From CAMTVQ01 sp947085255 (GTDB lineage: Bacteria > Bacteroidota > Bacteroidia > Sphingobacteriales > Sphingobacteriaceae), in assembly GCA_947085255.1 (NCBI GenBank), contig CAMTVQ010000005.1, positions 186,001 to 250,000 on the forward strand: DNA of 64,000 nt. Direction: 5' to 3'. The notes under the pieces were generated by a model. That model did no database searches and was not told the DNA's origin. It was given only the letters and a program-made list of their open reading frames with translations. The position numbers were made by a program, and so were the translations under genes. This document shows, in pieces, positions 31,264 through 40,428 of the stretch. Positions within the stretch are counted from its first letter, which is position 1. Every line of letters starts with the position of its first letter.

Positions 31264-31875
31264 TTAAAAATGTAGTGTAGTTCCTATTCGTAACGGCATT
31301 GCTTGTTTAGATTGAGTCCCTGATTGCGCAGCTGTTTCTATCGCTCCTAACTGATCATCAAAGGCTTTGTTTTTTGCACTTCGTAGGGTATAACAAACTG
31401 CGTCAAATACGAGTAAAAAACCTCCTTGTACTAACAACGCCTTTCCATACCCCTCGTATTTTTCATTCTTTTTTCGTTTTCCACGTTCGGTTAGTGCCCA
31501 TCCAGCAGCTATGTAGCCCAAATCAAGGCCAGTATTAAACAAAAAGGTTTGTTGCAACGTGCGTTCATTCTCTAAAAAGTTGGTAAAGGTGCTGGGAGTT
31601 TTTGCGTAGTTGCTTGCTATTAATGAACCACTTGCCAATCCTAAATTTACAATATTCCAATAGGCATTGCCACGGTAAAAATGCCTCTTTGTACCCTCAG
31701 CCTTATGTTGTAATAGTGTTCCGGTAACTATATTTACAGCTGCCCAACCACCTAAGGTATACATGGCAGCCTTGGTAAATTGCACCTGCTCGTGGTGATA
31801 TTTGGCTACATTTACTTGCGCAAAGCAAGGCTGTAATGCTACTAGTGCTGTGCACAACACAATTAATTTTCGCAT
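31264..31875 (-). CDS. Conserved exported membrane protein of unknown function
   Basis: A 203-residue protein with a signal peptide (MRKLIVLCTALVALQPCFA); ATG 31875 is chosen because the longer frame adds a 28-residue non-conserved stretch before the signal. It has about four hydrophobic segments (AAMYTLGGWAAVNIVTGTLL, NIVNLGLASGSLIASNY, FNTGLDLGYIAAGWAL, ALLVQGGFLLVFDAVCYTL). The HFYRGNAYWNIVNLGLA and GLDLGYIAAGWALTERG blocks recur in Bacteroidota DUF6992-like proteins (from memory). Its start is only 12 bases from that of the divergent methyltransferase. Confidence 0.65.
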   Translation of the reverse strand: MRKLIVLCTALVALQPCFAQVNVAKYHHEQVQFTKAAMYTLGGWAAVNIVTGTLLQHKAEGTKRHFYRGNAYWNIVNLGLASGSLIASNYAKTPSTFTNFLENERTLQQTFLFNTGLDLGYIAAGWALTERGKRKKNEKYEGYGKALLVQGGFLLVFDAVCYTLRSAKNKAFDDQLGAIETAAQSGTQSKQAMPLRIGTTLHF

Positions 31876-31887
31876 ACTTATTTTTTG

Positions 31888-33081
31888 ATGGTGAACAATA
31901 TACTTCTTTCTGCTGATGTACAACAGTTTATTGATGAGAATGCGCAAGCAGATATTCAATTATTGGCATTACAAGCAAAAAAATATACGCATTGGCCGTT
32001 TACGGAGATTGTGACACAAATTGCCATACGCCAAAAAGTAGCAGATAAGCTACCAACTTTTTGCAAGTCCCCACAGGTGTTATTTCCATCGCAATTGGCC
32101 GCAGAGCAATCATCATCAGAACAAGCTGCGGGCTATAAAGCAAGGCTACTTCAAGTAAAAACATTGGCAGATATTACGGGTGGATTAGGGGTGGATACGT
32201 ATTTCTTTGCACAAAAAATAGCCAAGGTGTGGCATGTAGAGGAACAAGCAAATTTAAGCAGTAGCGCAAAGCATAATTTTGAAGCAATGGGGCTGCAAAA
32301 TACTATTTGTGAGCAAGCAGAAGGAATGGAGTGGTTGCGCCAACAAAAAAATAACTTCGATGCCATTTATATCGATCCTGCTCGGCGAGATACACAAAAT
32401 CGTAAAATGGTAAGTCTTGCCGATTGCCAACCAGATGTGGTAGCTCATCTCAATTTCTTGTTGAGTAAATGCAAGCAGTTGCTCATAAAAACTTCTCCGT
32501 TGTTGGATATTACACAATGCATAAGGCAGTTAGGTTGCGTGGAAGCAGTGCATGTGGTAGCTGTGCAAAATGAATGTAAAGAGGTATTGTATATGCTTAC
32601 AACTGCAAAAAATGATAACCCACAAATCACAGCAGCAAATTTGTTAAAAGAAGGAGCGGAGCAAATTTTCAGATTCACATTTGCCGAAGAAAAATTGCAA
32701 GATACGCTGCCATCTAAACCACAAAGGTATATTTATGAACCGAACGCAGCTATTTTGAAAGCAGGTGGGTTTAAAAGTATTGTTCAGCAATTTAGCGTAA
32801 CAAAATTGCATACCCATACGCACTTATATACCAGCAACGAGCTGTTGCCCAATTTTCCGGGTAGAATATTTATATGCACTGGCGTAGTGCCATTAGACAA
32901 AAGGATATTAACGGAGCGTATTCCTGGAAAAAAGGCAAATATAACTACACGTAATTTCCCAATTGGTGTCCCCGAAATCTATAAAAAAATAGGGTTTACA
33001 ACAGGTGGAGAGGAGTATTTATTTGCCTGTAAATTGGTAAATGATAAGCTTGCTGTATTGCATTGCCAAAAGGTGGTGTAA
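31888..33081 (+). CDS. Class I SAM-dependent methyltransferase with THUMP-like domain
   Basis: A 397-residue enzyme. The Rossmann methyltransferase core has motif I DITGGLGVDTYFFAQK (about 95-110), motif II/III VWHVEEQANLSS, and the catalytic-type motif IDPARRD (about 160) typical of RNA methylases. The C-terminal part (about 250-390) is THUMP-like, ending FTTGGEEYLFACKLVNDKLAVLHC. It may modify RNA. Start ATG 31888 was chosen over the TTG at 31885. Its end overlaps the promoter of the next gene. Confidence 0.85.
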   Translation: MVNNILLSADVQQFIDENAQADIQLLALQAKKYTHWPFTEIVTQIAIRQKVADKLPTFCKSPQVLFPSQLAAEQSSSEQAAGYKARLLQVKTLADITGGLGVDTYFFAQKIAKVWHVEEQANLSSSAKHNFEAMGLQNTICEQAEGMEWLRQQKNNFDAIYIDPARRDTQNRKMVSLADCQPDVVAHLNFLLSKCKQLLIKTSPLLDITQCIRQLGCVEAVHVVAVQNECKEVLYMLTTAKNDNPQITAANLLKEGAEQIFRFTFAEEKLQDTLPSKPQRYIYEPNAAILKAGGFKSIVQQFSVTKLHTHTHLYTSNELLPNFPGRIFICTGVVPLDKRILTERIPGKKANITTRNFPIGVPEIYKKIGFTTGGEEYLFACKLVNDKLAVLHCQKVV

Positions 33082-33094
33082 TTTTCTATTTTTG
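33063..33094 (+). promoter_or_regulatory. Promoter of the acyl-CoA carboxylase gene
   Basis: TTG (33063-33065), a 21-base spacer and TATTTTTG (33087-33094), with the -33 inside the end of the methyltransferase gene. The position supports the GTG start at 33114 and rules out the longer frame from 33063. Confidence 0.6.
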
Positions 33095-33113
33095 GCAATC
33101 AATAATTAATAAG

Positions 33114-34664
33114 GTGGAAAAGAAAAATCAAGCGATAACCGCACTACAAGAAAAACGTAATCAGGCTCAGTTAGGTGGCGGTACTGCTCGTGTAGCAGCG
33201 CAACATAAAAAAGGGAAACTTACGGCGCGCGAGCGCTTACATTTTTTGTTGGACGAAGGCTCGTTTGAAGAAATAGGCATGTTTGTAACGCATCGTTCTA
33301 AAGATTTTGGCTTAGAAAATGAGCAATATTTAGGCGACGGTGTAGTAACAGGTTACGGTACCATACACGGACGATTGGTGTATGTTTTTTCGCAGGACTT
33401 TACGGTTTTTGGTGGTTCACTGTCAGAAACACACGCCGAAAAAATATGTAAGATAATGGACTTGGCACTTAAAAATGGTGCGCCAGTTATTGGATTAAAT
33501 GATTCGGGTGGTGCACGTATACAAGAGGGCGTAGTATCATTGGGCGGGTATGCAGATATTTTTTACCGCAATACTTTAGCATCTGGTGTTGTGCCACAGC
33601 TATCAGCTATTATGGGTCCGTGTGCAGGTGGTGCAGTGTATTCTCCAGCTATTACCGACTTTATTATGATGGTCGAAAACTCGTCGTACATGTTTGTAAC
33701 GGGTCCCAACGTAGTGAAAACAGTGACGCACGAAGAGGTAAGTAGTGAAGAATTAGGCGGAGCCAGCACGCATGCTACCAAAAGCGGCGTTACACATTTT
33801 ACAGCGGCGAATGAAATAGAGTGTATCAACAAACTAAAAGCATTGTTGAGCTATATGCCGCAAAATTGCGAAGAGCAAGCACCTGCCCTTGCATATGAGG
33901 GAGGTAATGAGCTGCGCACGGTATTAAATGAGATTATTCCAGCCAACTCCAACCAGCCGTATGATATCCGTGAGGTAATTGAGCAAGTAATAGACGAGGC
34001 TTCGTTTATGGAAGTGCATAAAGATTTTGCCGAAAATATAGTAGTGGGCTTTGCTCGTTTAGCGGGCAGAAGCATAGGGGTTGTAGCTAATCAGCCAGCA
34101 TTTTTGGCAGGAGTATTAGATATTCACGCATCTACCAAAGCGGCACGTTTTGTGCGTTTTTGCGATGCTTTTAATATACCGTTATTGGTTTTTGAAGATG
34201 TACCGGGCTTTTTGCCAGGCACTGACCAAGAGTGGAATGCGATTATTACCAATGGGGCAAAATTATTGTATGCTTTTTGTGAAGCTACCGTGCCGCGTAT
34301 TACAGTAATTACGCGTAAAGCCTATGGCGGTGCATATGATGTAATGAACAGCAAGCACATTGGTGCCGATATGAACTACGCATGGCCAAGTGCCGAAATT
34401 GCGGTAATGGGAGCAAAAGGTGCTGCCGAAATTATTTTCAAGAAAGAGATTAACGAGGCAGCTGATAAAAATGAGAAGTGGTTGGAAAAAGAACGCCAAT
34501 ACTCGGATATGTTTGCCAATCCGTATCGTGCTGCCGAACGTGGTTTTATTGATGAGGTGATACTACCTGAAGAAACCCGTAGTAAATTAATAAAAGCATT
34601 TAAGATGCTGGAAAATAAAGTAGTAAATATGCCTAAAAAGAAACACGGAAATATTCCGTTGTAA
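33114..34664 (+). CDS. Acyl-CoA carboxylase beta subunit (propionyl-CoA carboxylase type)
   Basis: A 516-residue carboxyltransferase subunit that moves the carboxyl group from biotin to propionyl- or another acyl-CoA. The start is GTG 33114 (VEKKNQAITALQEKRNQA). Crotonase-fold sites: VVTGYGTIHGRLVYVFSQDFTVFGGSLSE, the oxyanion loops NDSGGARIQEGV and GPCAGGAVYSPAITDF, and the second-domain GAYDVMNSKHIGADMNYAWPSAEIAVMGAKGA. No biotin carboxylase or biotin-carrier gene is adjacent. Methylmalonyl-CoA decarboxylase alpha and methylcrotonyl carboxylase are less likely alternatives. Confidence 0.9.
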   Translation: MEKKNQAITALQEKRNQAQLGGGTARVAAQHKKGKLTARERLHFLLDEGSFEEIGMFVTHRSKDFGLENEQYLGDGVVTGYGTIHGRLVYVFSQDFTVFGGSLSETHAEKICKIMDLALKNGAPVIGLNDSGGARIQEGVVSLGGYADIFYRNTLASGVVPQLSAIMGPCAGGAVYSPAITDFIMMVENSSYMFVTGPNVVKTVTHEEVSSEELGGASTHATKSGVTHFTAANEIECINKLKALLSYMPQNCEEQAPALAYEGGNELRTVLNEIIPANSNQPYDIREVIEQVIDEASFMEVHKDFAENIVVGFARLAGRSIGVVANQPAFLAGVLDIHASTKAARFVRFCDAFNIPLLVFEDVPGFLPGTDQEWNAIITNGAKLLYAFCEATVPRITVITRKAYGGAYDVMNSKHIGADMNYAWPSAEIAVMGAKGAAEIIFKKEINEAADKNEKWLEKERQYSDMFANPYRAAERGFIDEVILPEETRSKLIKAFKMLENKVVNMPKKKHGNIPL

Positions 34665-34706
34665 ATTAAATTATATAATTTTATTTAAAAAATACATTCT
34701 ACCAAG

Positions 34707-35423
34707 ATGAAAAAAATACTATTTGGACTAACTATAGTCTTGTTCTTTTCGTGCTCACCGCGAGTAACGACACAGCTAATAAAGCCTTATCCTACCTTGG
34801 ATTACAAAGAGGAGGTTTTTGTAATTGGACTTTCTGAGGAAGCCCCACCTTCTGCAACAGAAATTGGTACAGTAAAAATAAATGATACTGGATTCTCTAC
34901 TAATTGTGGTTGGGAGGTTGTTATTGGAAAGGCAAAATTAGAAGCCCGCAAGGTTGGTGGTAATGCTATAAAAATTACTGAGCATAGACCCTCAAGTATA
35001 ACAGGCAGTACCTGCGATAATATTACTGCAAAAATTCTGAAGGTAGACAATGCGGCTCTTACAAATGCCACTATTCAGAAGAAAATAGTATCGATTGATA
35101 GTAATGCTACCTATGCAACACTTTATGTTTATAGACCAAATAGTTTGGGGTTTTTAGTGGGGTACAATCTTTACTTGGATGATTCTTTAATATGCCGCGT
35201 AAAAGGTTTTTCAAAGCATGAAATAAAAATCACAAATAAGGGAGCAAAAATGCTTTGGGCAAGAACAGAAGCCAGAGTAGAAGTGCCTATTGAAATAGAA
35301 TTTGGTAAATCCTATTATTTGCAGTGTGGTATGACTATGGGAATTATTGTTGGGCATCCGCAATTGCAGTTAGTGGATGAAAGTAAAGGAAGAGGTATAT
35401 ACCAAAATATGCGAGGAAAATGA
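34707..35423 (+). CDS. Lipoprotein with DUF2846-like C-terminal domain
   Basis: A 238-residue lipoprotein, lipobox cysteine C16 (IVLFFSC). Residues about 20-120 form a first domain (VFVIGLSEEAPPSATEIGTVKIN...GGNAIKITEHRPSS). Residues about 140-230 match the DUF2846 pattern: ATLYVYRPNSLGFLVGYNLYLDDSLICRVKG...LWARTEARVEVPIEIEFGKSYYLQCGMTMG. Probably outer-membrane anchored. It overlaps the next gene by 4 bases, so the two likely form a unit. Function unknown. Confidence 0.7.
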   Translation: MKKILFGLTIVLFFSCSPRVTTQLIKPYPTLDYKEEVFVIGLSEEAPPSATEIGTVKINDTGFSTNCGWEVVIGKAKLEARKVGGNAIKITEHRPSSITGSTCDNITAKILKVDNAALTNATIQKKIVSIDSNATYATLYVYRPNSLGFLVGYNLYLDDSLICRVKGFSKHEIKITNKGAKMLWARTEARVEVPIEIEFGKSYYLQCGMTMGIIVGHPQLQLVDESKGRGIYQNMRGK

Positions 35424-36295
35424 AAAGACTGCTGCTGATTGTAATAATTGGATTTTTACAATTAGATATTGCTCATTCGCAAGATTTAATTGTAATAGAA
35501 AAAGGGGACTCTTTAAACTGTAAAATCACCTTAATTGAGAGGGATTATATTTACTTTACTTTCAAATCTGGAGGTGAAACAAAAAATACTTTAGCGCCTC
35601 TTACAAGTGTAAAAAGCTACAAAGAGGCATATTTCCCAATGCCAAAAGAAGAAAAGAATAAAGTGCCAGTAAATTATCAAAAATACAGAATGGGCATATA
35701 TGGTGGATTTAGTTACCGTACAGCAAAAGTAAGCGATAAAGTACCTGCAGAGTTTGAAAGTTATGTAAGTGGCCTGAAAAGGGGATCTAATTTAGGTGCA
35801 GATGCCAGTTATTTTTTTTCTAAAGGTGCTGGTTTTGGAGTGAAGTATTCACGCTTTGCAAGCAAGAATGAAAAATATAATGATGTTTACTTAATAGACA
35901 CTGCAAACGGGACAGCACGAGCGGGTAGGCTAAAAGACAATATAACCATTCAGTATTTAGGACCAACCTTTTCTACAAGAATTACCTCAAGGAATAAAAA
36001 AAGGCAGTTTGTTTCCACAGCATCTTTAGGGTATATTTTCTACAAAGATAAAGCAACGGTGGTTGATGAATTTACGATTAAAGGCAATACCATAGCTCTA
36101 TCGTTTAATGCAGGATTAGACTGCTATGTGGCTAAAAATTTATATGTGGTGTTCTTTCTTGATTATCTTTCTGGATCGCTTAGCCGATTTGAAGTAGATG
36201 ATGGAAGGCGTAAGCAAACCATTCAATTAGACAGGTATAACTTAGAAAGCATATCCAGAATAGATATTGGCATAGGTTTGCGTTGGAATAGATAA
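35420..36295 (+). CDS. Putative outer-membrane beta-barrel protein
   Basis: A 291-residue exported protein (signal MKRLLLIVIIGFLQLDIAHS). A short N-terminal domain (LIVIEKGDSLNCKITLIERDYIYFTFKSGGE) is typical of Bacteroidota envelope proteins that read sequence-specific ligands. It is followed by barrel-like strands: YRMGIYGGFSYRTAKV, LGADASYFFSKGAGFGVKYSRFA, YLGPTFSTRI, FVSTASLGYIFYKDK, ALSFNAGLDCYVAKNLYVVFFLDYL, and the C-terminal IDIGIGLRWNR, which ends in an aromatic-rich last strand. It overlaps the lipoprotein gene by ATGA. Confidence 0.68.
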   Translation: MKRLLLIVIIGFLQLDIAHSQDLIVIEKGDSLNCKITLIERDYIYFTFKSGGETKNTLAPLTSVKSYKEAYFPMPKEEKNKVPVNYQKYRMGIYGGFSYRTAKVSDKVPAEFESYVSGLKRGSNLGADASYFFSKGAGFGVKYSRFASKNEKYNDVYLIDTANGTARAGRLKDNITIQYLGPTFSTRITSRNKKRQFVSTASLGYIFYKDKATVVDEFTIKGNTIALSFNAGLDCYVAKNLYVVFFLDYLSGSLSRFEVDDGRRKQTIQLDRYNLESISRIDIGIGLRWNR

Positions 36296-36301
36296 GATCT
36301 A

Positions 36302-38791
36302 TTATTCTCCCAAACTTATAATATTAGCTAACAACTTATACGCTCCTGGTACGCCTGCTGGTAATTCTCTAAAAAAAGCTAAGCCTGTATATACAAAATA
36401 CCCCTTGCCATATTTGCTGAGTATTAAACTGCCCTTATTAGGTACTTCACCAGCATCGTTCATGCTAATGGGGGTTTCGTAACGTTTGTCCCAGTTGCCA
36501 GCAAAGTACACGCCGCGTTCTTGCACCCACCCCTCAAAATCTTTTTCCGTTAAATTATTGGGGTAGTTGAGCACTGGATGTGTAGGGGAGTCAAAATTTA
36601 CCTTTGCATATTCATCTGTTACTCTATCGCGGGTGATTTTAAATGGGTACGGACCAATATCTTCTTTTATGTTACTCAAAAAATTGTTGGTATTGTATTG
36701 CACAATCAAATTGCCACCTTGTTCAATATAGCTCATTAATTTTTGGCGATAGTTAGGCAAACGTTCATTGGTGTTGTAGGCGCGTATGCCCGTAATAATA
36801 GCATCGAACGCAGTAAGGTCTGTACTTTCAAAATTATCGTCGGTAAGCAGTGTTACATTGTAGCCTATTTGTTTTAGGCAAGCGGCAACATCATCGCCTG
36901 CACCCGGAATATAGCCAACATTTTTACCAGCAATTTTTACGTTTACTTGCACCAATTTTAACTGTATGTCTTTTAGTAATGTTTGCACGGGTATGTGCTT
37001 GTAATCGATGTGGTAAATGCTCTTATTGCTCTTGTAGTCATCCCATTGAATGGTAGCGCGTAGGGTGCTTTCGGTGGATTTGCCCTTATTTACTGCTAAT
37101 GGTTTTATGTTAAAAGAGGTGGTATATTCTTTCCCCTTTTTTAGCGTATCAAAGAGTGCAAACTCAGGAGTTACTTGCCAGTTTTCGGGAGATAGCAAGC
37201 GAATTTTTACATTATTTCTGTTGCGCCAAGCATTTACTGTTACTTTAATGCTGCGTGTGGTGGTGTCCGAAAAAACAGCTATTGGCTTATCAAAATTGGC
37301 AGTTACGTCGGGTAATACTTCTAAACTGCGGTAACGTTCGCCATCTACTGGATCCACCCATTTATGCGAAATAGGTTTACTGAAAGTTATTTTTTTATTG
37401 GCGATGGTAAACGTAAAGTCAGCAAATGCCCAAAATACTTCTGGCGAGCCAATAGTTACATATTCTTTGCGTTCGGCACTTAGCATAGCACCATCTGTTT
37501 GTTGTTCTTTTAGCCAATATGGGGTACTGTAGGGAATAAATTCCGGAACTTTTATTTTGAGCTCAGCGGTAAATAATTCATTGTTTTTTAATTCCTTTTT
37601 CACGTCTTGGCGTGCATTGTTTATCAAGTCTACCTTCTCTAACTGAATTTTTATATCCGAACGGTTGATTGCCGAAGTAGTTATTTTAATTTCATCCAGT
37701 TTGGCAGCATAAAAATCGGTAGCCGTAGTTTCGAACCATAAGCCAGTAGTAGCAATAATCAACTCTTCTAGTTCTTTCTTTTTTTGGTTTTTCCAGTAAG
37801 CATCTTCAAAAGCATCTAATGCGGTATAGGCTTCTAATAGTAGCGGTACAATGGTAGCTGGCTGGGTAAAATTGTAAGTGGCAATGGCTTCTTGCATTTT
37901 TAAGAGGTAAACCGTACTTCCTTTTACACGCGCTGCACTGGTATCAATACCTTCGAATATGCTGTTTACAGCTGTAGCGCCTACTTTGTACTTAAAGTAT
38001 TCGATAAGGCTGCCGCGTTGTAGCGCCACCCCAAAACCTTGGCTTTTGTGCTGACTACGACTTTGCGCAGCAATTTCGCCATAGCCCTTGCCCAATAACG
38101 GGTTGTAGGCACCTATATCTAACTTTAGCTGGCTGTCGGAAGTAGTGTTGGTTCCGCCAAAATTAAATGTGTTCCATACCAACCGCTTTGCCTTCCATGT
38201 TTTTACTTGGGCTAATTGTTCTGGAAATTTCTTGGAGTCGCCAGCAGCTTTAAAAGCTTCTTCTGCCAATATTGCCGATGCTGTGTGGTGTCCGTGTCCG
38301 CCTTCACCTGTAGTTGGGAATCGGGTAATAATTATATCGGGGCGTACGGTACGAATTACCCAAACCATATCAGATAGCACTTTTTGTTTATTCCATTTTT
38401 GTAGTGTTTCTTCAGGTGTTTTAGAGTAACCAAAATCAACAGCATTGGTAAAATATTGTTCGGCTCCGTCTATTCTGCGAGCGGCAAGGAGTTCTTGGGT
38501 ACGAATCATTCCCAGCTGTTCGCCTTGCTCGGTTCCTATTAAGTTTTGTCCGCCATCTCCACGCGTAACAGACAAGTAAGCGGTGCGTGCTTTTTTCTCG
38601 TTGGCAAGCCAAGAAAGCAAACGTGTATTTTCGTCATCGGGGTGAGCGGCAATGTATAAAACCGAAGTAAATACAGTTGCTTTTTGCAACATATTTGCAA
38701 TTTCGGAAGAGGAGTATTGTTTTTGTTGTGCGTAAGTGTTACTTGAAATTAAAAGATGGAATAGTAAAAAAAATAGATAAAATTTACGCAT
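36302..38791 (-). CDS. Large PIG-L (LmbE-like) family deacetylase
   Basis: An 829-residue exported protein (signal MRKFYLFFLLFHLLISSNTYAQ). The N-terminal PIG-L domain (about 40-270) carries AAHPDDE (H50, D53) and GGHGHHTAS (H166-H169), the zinc-site motifs of N-acetyl-glucosaminyl deacetylases. The middle region (about 370-620) resembles NEW3-like beta-sandwich repeats (WQVTPEFALFDTLKKGKEYTTSFNIKP). The C terminus (about 650-820) is Rossmann/ThuA-like (DDVAACLKQIGYNVTLLTDDNFESTDLTAFDAIITGIRAYN, EQGGNLIVQYNTNNFL). The protein probably acts on periplasmic or extracellular glycans (inference). It stands alone on its strand between two plus-strand genes. Confidence 0.88.
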   Translation of the reverse strand: MRKFYLFFLLFHLLISSNTYAQQKQYSSSEIANMLQKATVFTSVLYIAAHPDDENTRLLSWLANEKKARTAYLSVTRGDGGQNLIGTEQGEQLGMIRTQELLAARRIDGAEQYFTNAVDFGYSKTPEETLQKWNKQKVLSDMVWVIRTVRPDIIITRFPTTGEGGHGHHTASAILAEEAFKAAGDSKKFPEQLAQVKTWKAKRLVWNTFNFGGTNTTSDSQLKLDIGAYNPLLGKGYGEIAAQSRSQHKSQGFGVALQRGSLIEYFKYKVGATAVNSIFEGIDTSAARVKGSTVYLLKMQEAIATYNFTQPATIVPLLLEAYTALDAFEDAYWKNQKKKELEELIIATTGLWFETTATDFYAAKLDEIKITTSAINRSDIKIQLEKVDLINNARQDVKKELKNNELFTAELKIKVPEFIPYSTPYWLKEQQTDGAMLSAERKEYVTIGSPEVFWAFADFTFTIANKKITFSKPISHKWVDPVDGERYRSLEVLPDVTANFDKPIAVFSDTTTRSIKVTVNAWRNRNNVKIRLLSPENWQVTPEFALFDTLKKGKEYTTSFNIKPLAVNKGKSTESTLRATIQWDDYKSNKSIYHIDYKHIPVQTLLKDIQLKLVQVNVKIAGKNVGYIPGAGDDVAACLKQIGYNVTLLTDDNFESTDLTAFDAIITGIRAYNTNERLPNYRQKLMSYIEQGGNLIVQYNTNNFLSNIKEDIGPYPFKITRDRVTDEYAKVNFDSPTHPVLNYPNNLTEKDFEGWVQERGVYFAGNWDKRYETPISMNDAGEVPNKGSLILSKYGKGYFVYTGLAFFRELPAGVPGAYKLLANIISLGE

Positions 38792-38853
38792 AAAATACCG
38801 GCTTGCTTAAGTGCCGAAGATAAAGAGAATTTAAGTAATAAATTGATAGGTCC

Positions 38854-39723
38854 ATGCAAATACACACCTTAGAAAATGACTATTTACAAGTACAAGTAAG
38901 TACTATAGGCGCTGAGTGGCAGCGTATTTTTGATAAAGAACACAACCATGAGTATTTGTGGCAAGGCGGCGAGCATATATGGTCACGTAAGGCTCCTGTG
39001 CTATTTCCAATAGTGGGCAAAGCACTCAATAATGAGTTGTTTATTGATGGTAAAATCTATCCCATGAGTCAGCATGGATTTGCTCGCGATGCCGAGTTTA
39101 GCTTGGTAGAAAAAACAAAAACAGAGGCGCGTTTTTCGCTTGCCGCAACTGCCGCAACCTTGCCAATATATCCCTATTTATTTACGCTATACATTACGCA
39201 TCAATTAGTAGCACGCACGTTGCACACCCACTATACGGTAATCAATGAGGGAAAAACGCCTTTGTATTTTTCCATTGGGGCGCATCCAGGGTTTAATTTA
39301 CCTACAGGAAATTTGGATGATTACTATTTGGAATTTGAGAAAGAGGAGCCGCTTGTTCGTTACCTGTTAACGGATGGATTGTTTAATGGGCAAAAGGAAG
39401 AACTAAGAAGAGATGGTAAATGCTTGCCACTAAGTGTTGCATTATTGGAAAAAGATGCACTTGTTTTTAAACATTTGCAGTCGCAAACTGTTGCTCTAAA
39501 GCAGTATGATACAGATTTTGCTGTGCAGATAAAGTTTGCTGGCTTTCCATATTTAGGTATTTGGACTAAGCCCAATACACAAGAGTTTGTATGTATTGAA
39601 CCTTGGTGTGGTATTGCAGATGGTAATGAGCGGGTTTTACCTATAGCAGAGAAGGAAGGTGTTGTTGAGTTACAACCGAAGGGGGTATTTGAACGTATGT
39701 TTGCAACAACTTTTACACACTAA
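38854..39723 (+). CDS. Aldose 1-epimerase family protein (LacX/YeaD-like)
   Basis: A 289-residue sugar epimerase-fold protein. It has the core galactose mutarotase-like pattern: ISTIGAEWQRI-type opening, EYLWQGGEHIWSRKAPVLFPIVGKA, MSQHGFARDAEFSL, YFSIGAHPGFNLP and the C-terminal GIWTKPNTQEFVCIEPWCGIADGNE. The HGF and AHPGF histidines correspond to the active site. It interconverts anomers of a hexose or hexose-6-phosphate; the substrate is not known. No signal peptide. The next gene (msrA) starts 1 base after its stop. Confidence 0.9.
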   Translation: MQIHTLENDYLQVQVSTIGAEWQRIFDKEHNHEYLWQGGEHIWSRKAPVLFPIVGKALNNELFIDGKIYPMSQHGFARDAEFSLVEKTKTEARFSLAATAATLPIYPYLFTLYITHQLVARTLHTHYTVINEGKTPLYFSIGAHPGFNLPTGNLDDYYLEFEKEEPLVRYLLTDGLFNGQKEELRRDGKCLPLSVALLEKDALVFKHLQSQTVALKQYDTDFAVQIKFAGFPYLGIWTKPNTQEFVCIEPWCGIADGNERVLPIAEKEGVVELQPKGVFERMFATTFTH

Positions 39724-39724
39724 C

Positions 39725-40354
39725 ATGAATAAATTAGCGGCTTTTTTTACTGCTATATTGCTATGTACAGCGGCACTAAGCGCAAAACCAATATTACAAA
39801 ACATGGATACAACTAATTTGAAGAATACGGATACGGTAACTTTTGGAGCAGGGTGCTTTTGGTGTGTAGAAGCCGTTTTTCAACAACTTAAAGGAGTAGA
39901 AAAGGTACGTTCGGGATATATGGGCGGAAAAATTGGTAACCCAACCTATCGTGAGGTATGCAGCGGACTTACCGGACATGCAGAAGTGTGTGAGGTAACG
40001 TATAATCCATCGATAATTTCGTTTGCCGAATTGCTAGAAGTGTTTTGGAAAACACACGACCCTACTACGCTAAATAAACAAGGCGCAGATGCCGGAACGC
40101 AATACCGCTCGGTTATTTTTTATCACTCAGAAAAACAAAAAGAAGAAGCAGCGTTTTATAAGAAGAAGATTGATGAGTCGGGCTTTTTTAAGGATAAAAT
40201 CGTTACCGAAATTACGCCCAGAGCCGTGTTTTATGTGGCGGAAGATTATCATCAAAATTATTTTAACGAAAATGGTTCGGAGCCGTATTGCAGAGTCGTG
40301 ATACAACCCAAAGTAGATAAGTTGCGTGCTATTTTTAACGACAAATTAAAATAA
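39725..40354 (+). CDS. msrA: Peptide methionine (S)-S-oxide reductase MsrA, exported form
   Basis: A 209-residue repair enzyme that reduces methionine-S-sulfoxide. Active-site motif GAGCFWCVEA with catalytic C44. Conserved YMGGKIGNPTYREVCSGLTGHAEVCEV and THDPTTLNKQGADAGTQYRS blocks, then YCRVVIQPK. ATG 39725 (MNKLAAFFTAILLCTAALSAKP) gives a cleavable signal peptide, so the enzyme is probably periplasmic, unlike most cytoplasmic MsrA. A longer frame from 39659 overlaps the epimerase gene. It lies directly downstream of that gene. Confidence 0.93.
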   Translation: MNKLAAFFTAILLCTAALSAKPILQNMDTTNLKNTDTVTFGAGCFWCVEAVFQQLKGVEKVRSGYMGGKIGNPTYREVCSGLTGHAEVCEVTYNPSIISFAELLEVFWKTHDPTTLNKQGADAGTQYRSVIFYHSEKQKEEAAFYKKKIDESGFFKDKIVTEITPRAVFYVAEDYHQNYFNENGSEPYCRVVIQPKVDKLRAIFNDKLK

Positions 40355-40428
40355 GGCACAGTTCTTAAAAATAGTTTTATTACTCAATCATTTTAAGTAA
40401 ATTAGGTCAAATTTATTAGTTGTTGGTT

